Below, one piece after another: positions 1 through 5,528 of a DNA stretch of 15,517 bases (positions within the stretch are counted from its first letter, which is position 1; each line of letters opens with the position of its first letter). The DNA lies in NCBI GenBank assembly GCA_036389105.1, contig DASVQK010000113.1, positions 1 to 15,517 of the forward strand, given 5' to 3'. The translations under genes and the position numbers were made by a program. The notes beneath the pieces are model-generated. The model was given only the letters and a program-made list of their open reading frames with translations, ran no database searches and was not told the DNA's origin. Origin of the DNA: AC-37 sp036389105. GTDB lineage: Bacteria; Actinomycetota; Thermoleophilia; Solirubrobacterales; Thermoleophilaceae.

Positions 1-2064
1 CGCCGCGCCGGCCAGGGCCTCCGCGGCGTCCAGCACGGCCAGGCGGGCCTCATCGGGCTCGAGCACCACGGCGTCGCCGGCTTCCTTGAGGATCTCGCGG
101 ACCAACCAGTCGTCGCCCGCGTAGTGGACCTCCACGACGACCGCGCCGTCGCGCAGCTCCTCCACCACGCGGCGGTCCTCGCGCGCCCAGCGCGCCCGCT
201 CGGGTGAGATCCACACGCGGGCCGCGCGCGACGCGGGCACCTCGCCGGTGCGCGGCCAGCCGTGCACGTCGGGCTCGACGCCCGGCCGGGGCTCGAAGTC
301 CTCGTCCAGCATCGTGGCGGTGCGGATCCGGTCCAGGCGGAAGCTGCGCGGGGCGTCGCGGTCGGGGTCGAACGCGTGCACGTACCAGCCCTCCTGGCCG
401 TTCAGCAGCTGGTACGGCTCCACGCGCCGCTTGGTGAACTCGTCCTCGTTCTCCTTGTAGTACTCGAGCTGCAGCATGCGGCTCTCCGCGATCGCGCGGC
501 TCACGACCTGGGCCACCTCGGAGTCGTCGCCGGTGGCGGTGGTGATCTGAAGCCCCTCGGTGGCCGGGTCGCGGCCGAGGGCGTCCACGATCTTGTTGCG
601 CGCCGACGCGAGCGAGCCCTCCGGGATGTGGTCGCCAAGCAGGTCGATGGCGGCCACCAGCGCCTTGGCCTCGAGCGGCAGCAGGCGCGCGGGCTTGGCG
701 AAGTTGTCGCCGTACGGCTCGGGGTCCACCTCGATCTCGTTGCCGTGCACCTCGGCGTAGAGCACGTAGCTGCCGCCGCCGAAGTTCACGACGTTGAGCA
801 CGTCGATGTCCTCGCGCAGCTCGGTGTCCGTGACGTTGAGGTTCTGGAGCACCGCGCCCACGTCCACCTTCTCGCCGAGGCGAGCGGCGTCGATCAGGAT
901 GCCCGCCAGGGTGACGAGGCGCGCGAACCGCTCCGGGCGGATCTGCGACTCCCCGCGGCCGTTCGAGTCCGCGTCGGCACGCTGCTGCTCGGCCTTGGCG
1001 GCGCGGCGGCGCTTGGCGGGTGCCGGCTCGAGCGGCTCCGCGTGGCGCTCCACGATCAGCCTGACGCGCTCCTCGGCCTCCTCGGCCAGCTCCGGCGGCC
1101 CGAGCACGCGGGCGCGCTCCCCGAGCCCGAGCGCCCAGGAGACGATCTGGCGCGACTCGCCGTACTCGGTCTCGAACACCACGCCGTCGTCCGGCGCGTC
1201 GTCCACCTCGGCGGCGTCGATCACCTCACCGGCATGGCCGAAGTGGCGCTGTACGAGCCAGTCCACGCGGTCGGAGATCCATACCCGAGCGGTGCCGACG
1301 GGGTCGCCCAGCTGCCAGTCCGTCCGCGTGGCGTACACGCGCGGGTCGAAGTCCTCGGGCGGCGGGAAGTCGTGCTCGGCCTTGGACGCGTAGCCGACCT
1401 TGCCGCGGATCCGCGAGAGGCGGAACACGCGCACGTCGTCGCGCTCGTGCGAGTAGCCGACGAGGTAGAACTGGCCACCGCGGAACAGCAGGTGGTAGGG
1501 ATCGACCTTGCGCTCCGACTGGGCGTCGCGGCCCATCGTGTAGTAGCTGAAGACGATCGTCTTGCGGCGGAAGATCGCCGTCTCGACCTTGGACAGCCGC
1601 TGCGACAGGTCGCGCCCACCTGCCGACGCCGTGACGCCGAGCGCCACCGACCGCTGCTCGGGCGCCGCGAGCGGGGACGGTTTTCCCCAGGACAGCTGCT
1701 GCAGGGCCAAGCGCAGCGGCTCGGCGTAGGCGAACTCGCCGTCGAGCAGGGAGAGCGCCGTGCGCAGGGCGCCCAGCTCGGAGTCCGAGAACTTGATCGC
1801 CGGCAGGTAGAAGTTCTGCGGCGGAAGCGAGTAGTTCTCCGCCTCGTAGTAGCCCTCGGCCGGCTTGTCCACCTTCAGCTCGAGGCCCAGCGACTCCAGC
1901 TCGGCGCGGTCGGCGTAGAAGCGACGCGCGAACGCGTCGTCGTTCATGCCCGAGTAGCCCTCCACCTCCTGCTTGATCTCGAGCGCCGTGACGGGGCGCC
2001 GCTCGGCCATCAGGAACGAAATCAGAGAGAGCTGCCGGATGAGCTTCTCGGTGTCCTTGGCCAT
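1..2064 (-). CDS. pafBC: Fused PafB-PafC-like WYL-domain transcriptional regulator (3' end outside window)
   Basis: The minus frame is open from ATG at 2064 to the left edge (688 codons, no stop), so the C-terminus is missing. Two PafB/PafC-like halves are visible in order. Half one has a winged HTH (about residues 5-75) and a WYL domain (about 154-225, containing FSYYTMGRD and GGQFYLVGYSHERDD). A charged linker follows (about 340-370). Half two has a second HTH-like segment (about 375-430) and a second WYL domain (about 520-585, with EPYQLLNGQEGWYVHAF). Mycobacterial PafB and PafC are separate proteins of roughly 320-330 aa that activate DNA-damage genes independently of LexA/RecA; a natural fusion is known from Arthrobacter. 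The doubled architecture and length fit that fusion. The start is supported by a TANNNT box 9 nt upstream and loss of conservation before it. The role as damage-responsive activator is inferred; a generic tandem WYL regulator is the alternative. Confidence 0.88.
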   Translation of the reverse strand, partial: MAKDTEKLIRQLSLISFLMAERRPVTALEIKQEVEGYSGMNDDAFARRFYADRAELESLGLELKVDKPAEGYYEAENYSLPPQNFYLPAIKFSDSELGALRTALSLLDGEFAYAEPLRLALQQLSWGKPSPLAAPEQRSVALGVTASAGGRDLSQRLSKVETAIFRRKTIVFSYYTMGRDAQSERKVDPYHLLFRGGQFYLVGYSHERDDVRVFRLSRIRGKVGYASKAEHDFPPPEDFDPRVYATRTDWQLGDPVGTARVWISDRVDWLVQRHFGHAGEVIDAAEVDDAPDDGVVFETEYGESRQIVSWALGLGERARVLGPPELAEEAEERVRLIVERHAEPLEPAPAKRRRAAKAEQQRADADSNGRGESQIRPERFARLVTLAGILIDAARLGEKVDVGAVLQNLNVTDTELREDIDVLNVVNFGGGSYVLYAEVHGNEIEVDPEPYGDNFAKPARLLPLEAKALVAAIDLLGDHIPEGSLASARNKIVDALGRDPATEGLQITTATGDDSEVAQVVSRAIAESRMLQLEYYKENEDEFTKRRVEPYQLLNGQEGWYVHAFDPDRDAPRSFRLDRIRTATMLDEDFEPRPGVEPDVHGWPRTGEVPASRAARVWISPERARWAREDRRVVEELRDGAVVVEVHYAGDDWLVREILKEAGDAVVLEPDEARLAVLDAAEALAGAA

Positions 2065-2073
2065 GCGCGGTCC

Positions 2074-2079
2074 AGCATA
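2074..2079 (-). promoter_or_regulatory. Candidate -10 box (TATGCT) of the pafBC-like gene, leaderless type
   Basis: On the minus strand TATGCT lies 9 nt upstream of the ATG at 2064, which puts the expected transcription start at or within a few bases of the start codon. There is no clear Shine-Dalgarno sequence and no convincing -35 hexamer. The same geometry recurs at other genes in the window, which is the main support. Confidence 0.4.
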
Positions 2080-2206
2080 CGAATGGTCGGATGGCGGCGC
2101 TCCCGCCGTTTGGCGGTGCCGCGCGCGGAATGTCGCTGTTTGCGGCCTTAGCGAGCGGTGCCCGGGCCGAGCTGGCAAACCAGGCCCGACCGCTTTATCG
2201 ATCTAT

Positions 2207-2244
2207 TGGTTCTGTATGGGTGCTATAGCGCCCTCGAGGAACCA
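2207..2244. other. Nested inverted repeats in the HD gene / pafBC intergenic gap
   Basis: TGGTTC (2207-2212) pairs with GAACCA (2239-2244), and between them lies GGTGCTATAGCGCC (2219-2232), a near-palindrome with a perfect GCTATAGC core. The surrounding sequence (about 2190-2230) is unusually AT-rich for this window. It sits 33 bp past the stop of the HD-domain gene and about 140 bp before the pafBC start. It could be a terminator or transcript-end structure for the HD gene, or a regulator site for pafBC. There is no T-run, so classical termination is not shown. Confidence 0.35.
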
Positions 2245-2276
2245 CTCGATTGCGGAAGGCTGCCCGAGGCCCCGGG

Positions 2277-3374
2277 TCAGGCCGCTTCGCCCAGGTCCCG
2301 CGGCGCCGCGAAGTACGCGGCGCCCGCCAGCGCGCGGTCGAACTGCGACCAGCGCGAGTCGCCCGAGAGGCCCTTCTCCAGCCGGTCGAAGCTGCCCAGG
2401 CGGCCGCCCAGGTTGTCCATCATGTGGACGAGGGTGGCCTCGCGGGTGCAGGGCACCACCGGGCTGCCGTGCTCGAGCTGGCCGTGGTGGGAGAGGATGA
2501 TGTGGAGCAGCGCCTCGGCGGTCTCCGCCGGGAAGCCGGGGATGTCCTCGATCACGCGGCGGACCAGGTAGTAGCCGAGCGGGATCTCACCCTGTAGGCG
2601 GCCCGCGTCGGCGAGGTCGATCGCGCCGCCCTCGGTGGCGTACGCCTCGATCTTGCCGATGTCGTGCAGCAGCGCGCCGGTGACCGCCACGTCGCGGTCG
2701 ATGCCCGGGAACGTGGCCGACACCGCGCTGACCCCCTGCGCCACCGACAGCGAGTGCTCGAGCAGCCCGTGCCGGTAGGCCTGGTGGTAGTACTTGGCCG
2801 CCGGCGCGTCGCGCCAGCGCTCCCACACCTCCGAGCCCTCGCCGAGCAGGCGCTCGAGCAGCGCGCGCAGGCTCGGGTCCTGGACCGTCAAGATCAGCTC
2901 GCGCAGGTCCGCCACCATCTGCTCGTAGGCCACCGACGGTCCGTCGAGCAGGTCGGCCGGGTCGTACTCGCCGTCGCCGGCGGGCCGCAGCGACCGCACG
3001 GTGAGGCACGCGCCGTAGCGCGCGTCCACGTTGAACACGCCCAACGCGACGACGACCGAGCCCGGCGCCGCGGCGGCGGCGACCTCGTCCACCCCGTCCC
3101 ACACGACGGCCTCGACCGCCCCGGTCACGTCGCCGAGCTGGAGCTTGAGGAACGAGTCGCCGTTCTTCTTCTGGCGCCGCGTGACGTCGCGCACCACGAA
3201 CGGCGACTCGACCCGCGCGCCGTCGCAAAGGTCGCGCACGAACACCTTGGCGCAGCCCTGGGCCGTGGAGTCGACGGTGGGGCCGTCGAGCAGCGTGGGC
3301 TCGCCGGAGCCGCCGTCCAGCAGTGAGGACGTGCCGTCTAGCGTTGGCTGAGCTGACGCGGCTGCCGGATCCAT
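2277..3374 (-). CDS. YhaM-like OB-fold plus HD-domain 3'-5' exoribonuclease family protein
   Basis: 365 aa from ATG 3374. Residues about 43-131 form an OB-type nucleic-acid-binding domain (VRDVTRRQKKNGDSFLKLQL, then VEAVVWDGVD). Residues about 195-355 form an HD phosphohydrolase domain with the metal-binding set HSLSV (H207), LLHDIGK (H237-D238), ILSHHGQLEHGSP (H296-H297) and a late Asp (D320 in HMMDNLGG). This order and the SHHG.LE.GSP motif match Bacillus YhaM (about 314 aa), a Mn-dependent exonuclease acting on RNA and single-stranded DNA. Substrate here is inferred. The first 40 or so residues are an unconserved Ala/Gly/Asp-rich extension with repeated LLDG units. A TTG at 3386 in the same frame would add four residues; ATG is preferred because a TANNNT box overlaps that TTG. 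It is divergent from the SDR gene. Confidence 0.85.
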   Translation of the reverse strand: MDPAAASAQPTLDGTSSLLDGGSGEPTLLDGPTVDSTAQGCAKVFVRDLCDGARVESPFVVRDVTRRQKKNGDSFLKLQLGDVTGAVEAVVWDGVDEVAAAAAPGSVVVALGVFNVDARYGACLTVRSLRPAGDGEYDPADLLDGPSVAYEQMVADLRELILTVQDPSLRALLERLLGEGSEVWERWRDAPAAKYYHQAYRHGLLEHSLSVAQGVSAVSATFPGIDRDVAVTGALLHDIGKIEAYATEGGAIDLADAGRLQGEIPLGYYLVRRVIEDIPGFPAETAEALLHIILSHHGQLEHGSPVVPCTREATLVHMMDNLGGRLGSFDRLEKGLSGDSRWSQFDRALAGAAYFAAPRDLGEAA

Positions 3375-3384
3375 GAAGACGATC

Positions 3385-3390
3385 AAGGTA
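3385..3390 (-). promoter_or_regulatory. Candidate -10 box (TACCTT) of the OB/HD nuclease gene
   Basis: Minus-strand TACCTT ends 10 nt before ATG 3374 and overlaps the alternative TTG start at 3386. If it is the real -10, the transcript would begin close to the ATG and the TTG could not be used. No -35 match and no Shine-Dalgarno is seen, so this is tentative. Confidence 0.25.
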
Positions 3391-3428
3391 GATCGCGGGC
3401 CGGACGATCCCCCGTGCCGCGAGGCCGT

Positions 3429-3434
3429 TAGCGT
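3429..3434 (+). promoter_or_regulatory. Candidate -10 box (TAGCGT) of the SDR gene, leaderless type
   Basis: TAGCGT lies 8 nt before ATG 3443, with no Shine-Dalgarno between. It lies within the 68-bp divergent gap shared with the OB/HD gene. The -35 region is unconvincing. Confidence 0.35.
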
Positions 3435-3442
3435 GTGTCGCG

Positions 3443-4129
3443 ATGAGGGGCGTGCTCGTCGCCGGAGGGACCGGAGCGCTTGGCGCCGCGGTGCTGCGCG
3501 AGCTGCTGGACCACGGCTACCCGGTGACCGCCACGTGGCTCGTGGACCGCGAGCGCGAGCGGACCGAACGCGACTTCGCCGACGACGACGCGCTCTCGCT
3601 GGTCGAGGCCGACCTGATGGAGCAGGAGGGCGCGCAAGCCGCCGTCGACGCGGTCGAAGACCTGGGCGCCGTGGTCAACCTCGTGGGCGGCTTCGCCTCC
3701 GGCCCGCGGCTGCACGAGGCCGACCCGGAGGAGTTCGACCGCATGATGCGGCTGAACCTCCGCCCCGGCGTGCTGCTCGCGCGCGCGGCCATGCCGCGCC
3801 TGCTGGAGGCCGGCGGCGGCGCCTACGTGGGCGTCTCGGCGCGCACCGCTCTCCAGCCGTACAGGGGCGGCGCCGCCTACTCGACCGCCAAGGCCGCCGT
3901 GCTCGCCTTCGTCCAGGCGCTGGACGCCGACTACGGCAAGGACGGCATCCGCTGCAACGCGATCCTGCCGAGCATCATCGACACCCCGGCCAACCGCGAG
4001 GCCATGCCGAAGTCCGATCACGACAAGTGGCCGAAGGCGGCTGAGATCGCCCGGGTCGTGCGGTTCCTCGTATCCGAGGAGTCCGCGCTGGTGAGCGGCG
4101 CGGCCATCCCGGTCTATGGCCGCGCGTGA
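3443..4129 (+). CDS. Short-chain dehydrogenase/reductase (SDR family)
   Basis: 228 aa, a compact classical SDR. The N-terminal Rossmann motif is AGGTGALG (residues 7-14, the GxxxGxG fingerprint), followed by VVNLVGG (77-83, the NAG-equivalent) and LNLRPG (104-109). Catalytic residues are Ser132 (VGVSAR), Tyr146 and Lys150 in YSTAK, with CNAILPSIIDTP (171-182) after them, as in NAD(P)-dependent reductases. The C-terminus (VSGAAIPVYGRA) is the usual SDR ending. The position after the second beta strand has no clear acidic residue, so cofactor choice cannot be called. Substrate is unknown. It is followed 32 bp later by the ferritin-like gene on the same strand, so the two may be co-transcribed. 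Confidence 0.9.
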   Translation: MRGVLVAGGTGALGAAVLRELLDHGYPVTATWLVDRERERTERDFADDDALSLVEADLMEQEGAQAAVDAVEDLGAVVNLVGGFASGPRLHEADPEEFDRMMRLNLRPGVLLARAAMPRLLEAGGGAYVGVSARTALQPYRGGAAYSTAKAAVLAFVQALDADYGKDGIRCNAILPSIIDTPANREAMPKSDHDKWPKAAEIARVVRFLVSEESALVSGAAIPVYGRA

Positions 4130-4150
4130 TACTCGGCGCCGCAGCCGGGT

Positions 4151-4158
4151 AAGGGAGG
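4151..4158 (+). promoter_or_regulatory. Ribosome binding site of the ferritin-like gene
   Basis: AAGGGAGG just upstream of ATG 4162 is a strong purine-rich Shine-Dalgarno. It stands out because several other genes here lack one. It fits translation from within a transcript starting at the SDR gene. Confidence 0.6.
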
Positions 4159-4161
4159 GGC

Positions 4162-4674
4162 ATGGAACCGACAACCACACCCTCACAGGGAATCCTCAGC
4201 GAGGCCAAGCGGGCCGAGCGCGAAGAGCTGATCGGCCTGCTCCAGCAGGCGTACTGGATGGAGCTCGAGACCGTCATGAGCTACCTGGCCAACTCGATCA
4301 ACCCCGACGGCGTGCGCGCCCAGGAGATCAAGGAGAGCCTGGAGGAGGACGTCCAGGAGGAGCTCGGGCACGCGCAGCAGTTCGGCGCGCGGATCAAGGA
4401 GCTCTACGGCGTGGTGCCCGGGTCGCTCGAGTTCAGCGCGGAGCAGAGCTACCTCCAGCCGCCGGACCAGCAAACAGACGTAGTCCACGTGATCAAGGGC
4501 GTGATCGAGGCCGAGTCGGGCGCGATCGAGCACTACAACCGCATCATCGAGTTCTGCGAGGAGCACGACCCGGTGACCCAGGACATGGTCATCTCGATCC
4601 TGCGCGACGAGGAGGGCCACCGGCGGCTGTTCGAGGGCTTCCTGCGCGAGTACCAGGCCGAGGGCCTGGCCTAG
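4162..4674 (+). CDS. Ferritin-like (bacterioferritin-type) diiron four-helix protein
   Basis: 170 aa, mostly helical. The diiron ligand pattern of the ferritin/bacterioferritin fold is visible: a first-helix Glu (E34 or E36 in YWMELETVMSY), ExxH in helix two (E67-H70, EELGH), Glu in helix three (E116/E118 in VIEAESGAIEHY) and ExxH in helix four (E150-H153, DEEGHRRLF). The E34-E67 spacing of 33 equals that of bacterioferritin. The haem-binding Met next to the second-helix Glu is replaced by Leu68, so no Bfr-type haem is expected. The expected role is iron oxidation/storage or peroxide detoxification in the cytoplasm; there is no signal peptide. Whether it forms a 24-mer cage cannot be told. 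It has a strong ribosome binding site. Confidence 0.82.
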   Translation: MEPTTTPSQGILSEAKRAEREELIGLLQQAYWMELETVMSYLANSINPDGVRAQEIKESLEEDVQEELGHAQQFGARIKELYGVVPGSLEFSAEQSYLQPPDQQTDVVHVIKGVIEAESGAIEHYNRIIEFCEEHDPVTQDMVISILRDEEGHRRLFEGFLREYQAEGLA

Positions 4675-4696
4675 AGGACCCCCGAAAACACGACGA

Positions 4697-4714
4697 GCCG
4701 CCATCCTTGGCGGC
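4697..4714 (+). terminator. Hairpin after the ferritin-like gene
   Basis: GCCGCCA (4697-4703), loop TCCT, TGGCGGC (4708-4714): a 7-bp perfect GC-rich stem 22 bp after the stop. No T-run follows, which is common for high-GC actinobacterial terminators. Confidence 0.5.
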
Positions 4715-4817
4715 CCATCCTGCGCGCTGTCCGTGCGCCTCTTGCCGCTCCGGTCCATGGGGGGCAAGCTCTGAAGTCGTGCGCTGCTCTGCGAGGATAG
4801 CGAAGCCCGAAATGGTG

Positions 4818-4823
4818 TAAGTT
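4818..4823 (+). promoter_or_regulatory. Candidate -10 box (TAAGTT) for the cupin gene
   Basis: TAAGTT matches TANNNT and lies immediately upstream of the palindrome at 4827-4841, so the predicted start site would fall inside that palindrome. There is no good -35 hexamer. This would give a leader of roughly 90 nt before ATG 4920. Confidence 0.3.
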
Positions 4824-4826
4824 CGC

Positions 4827-4841
4827 TACCCAAAGTGGGTA
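4827..4841. promoter_or_regulatory. Perfect palindrome TACCCA-AAG-TGGGTA, candidate operator
   Basis: Two perfect 6-bp arms with a 3-bp centre, placed in the gap before the cupin gene and overlapping the predicted transcription start. Written as TACCC-N5-GGGTA it has the same outline as operators of the CsoR/RcnR family of metal sensors. No regulator of that family is present in the window. It could also act as a small RNA hairpin in the leader. Confidence 0.45.
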
Positions 4842-4858
4842 CGCACCGGATCGGGCGC

Positions 4859-4881
4859 ACCATCCGGGAGCGGGCGATGGT
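4859..4881 (+). other. Second hairpin in the cupin leader
   Basis: ACCATC (4859-4864) and GATGGT (4876-4881) form a 6-bp stem with an 11-nt loop, 38 bp before the start codon. With the 4827-4841 palindrome it suggests a structured leader. It does not match any riboswitch I recognise. Confidence 0.3.
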
Positions 4882-4919
4882 AGGACACCCGCCGGAGTCA
4901 CCGCGACGGAAGGAGCGCA

Positions 4920-5462
4920 ATGGTCGAGGAGGCACGTCTCGAGGAGACGCCTGGGGGCCTGGCCCCGGCGAGCGACGGCTGGTTCACGGTCAACGTCCGC
5001 GACGCCATGTGGATCACGCACGAGAAGTTCGGCGCCGGCTGCCGCTTCGAGAGTCCGAAGGCGAACTTCCCGGAGCTCGGGATCAACATCCGCGTGCTCC
5101 AGCCGGGCCAGCCCTGCGCCATGTACCACCGCGAGTCGAACCAGGAGGACTTCCTGGTGCTCTCGGGGGAGTGCGTGCTGCTGGTGGAGGAGCAGGAGCG
5201 CCACCTCGGACCATGGGACTTCGTGCACTTCCCGCCGAACACCACCCACGTGGTGGTGGGCGCCGGCGACGGTCCGTGCGTGGTGCTGATGGCCGGCGCG
5301 CGCGACCCCGAGGAGGAGCTCATGTACCCCGCATCCGAGCTGGCGCAGCGCCACGGCGCCGGCGTGGAGAGGGACACGCCGTCGGAGGTGGAGGCCTACG
5401 CGGGCCAGCCCGCGCGTGAGCTCGGCCGCCCCGACCGCTGGGAGGAGCTGCCCTGGAGCTAG
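4920..5462 (+). CDS. Single-domain cupin protein
   Basis: 180 aa. The start is fixed by the Shine-Dalgarno GGAAGGAG 4 nt upstream. The double-stranded beta-helix core spans about residues 50-130. Cupin motif one is read in MYHRESNQEDFLVLSGE, with metal-ligand candidates His70, Glu72 and Glu76. Motif two is GPWDFVHFPPNTTH (97-110), giving His110. So a 2-His/1-2-Glu metal site is plausible. The C-terminal 50 residues are a hydrophilic tail rich in Glu, Pro and Arg. Cupins of this type include dioxygenases, isomerases and sugar- or metabolite-binding proteins, and the sequence does not decide among them. There is no signal peptide. It is the last gene of the plus-strand run and ends against two hairpins; its separate promoter and operator suggest regulation apart from the ferritin-like gene. 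Confidence 0.83.
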   Translation: MVEEARLEETPGGLAPASDGWFTVNVRDAMWITHEKFGAGCRFESPKANFPELGINIRVLQPGQPCAMYHRESNQEDFLVLSGECVLLVEEQERHLGPWDFVHFPPNTTHVVVGAGDGPCVVLMAGARDPEEELMYPASELAQRHGAGVERDTPSEVEAYAGQPARELGRPDRWEELPWS

Positions 5463-5477
5463 CCGGCCAGGGCCGGC
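5462..5477 (+). terminator. Hairpin at the cupin stop codon
   Basis: GCCGGCC (5462-5468) and GGCCGGC (5471-5477) start on the last base of the cupin stop codon. It is realistically a 6-bp stem with a 4-nt loop. It is the first of two hairpins in a 66-bp convergent gap. Confidence 0.45.
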
Positions 5478-5495
5478 CGCCCCGGGGGGTACCCA

Positions 5496-5521
5496 GGCCC
5501 GGCGCCCCCCGGCGCCGGGCC
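5496..5521. terminator. Strong bidirectional hairpin between convergent genes
   Basis: GGCCCGGCGCC (5496-5506), loop CCCC, GGCGCCGGGCC (5511-5521): a perfect 11-bp GC stem between the stop at 5462 (+) and the stop at 5529 (-). It can work in both directions. No T-run is present. Confidence 0.7.
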
Positions 5522-5528
5522 CGACTGC

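Noticed and set aside
262..2151. Long plus-strand open frame (about 629 codons) opposite the pafBC-like gene
   Set aside because: Low-complexity Val/Leu/Arg/His-rich translation with no motif; the opposite strand reads clear HTH and WYL domains. It is a typical high-GC antisense shadow.
2157..2280. Possible tRNA or small RNA gene in the 2065-2276 gap
   Set aside because: No cloverleaf, T-loop GTTCGA pattern with matching acceptor stem, or CCA end could be assembled; only simple inverted repeats are present.
2277..3374. Could the HD-domain protein be a Cas3-like or other CRISPR nuclease?
   Set aside because: OB-then-HD order and the SHHG.LE.GSP motif are those of YhaM; there is no helicase, and no repeat array lies nearby.
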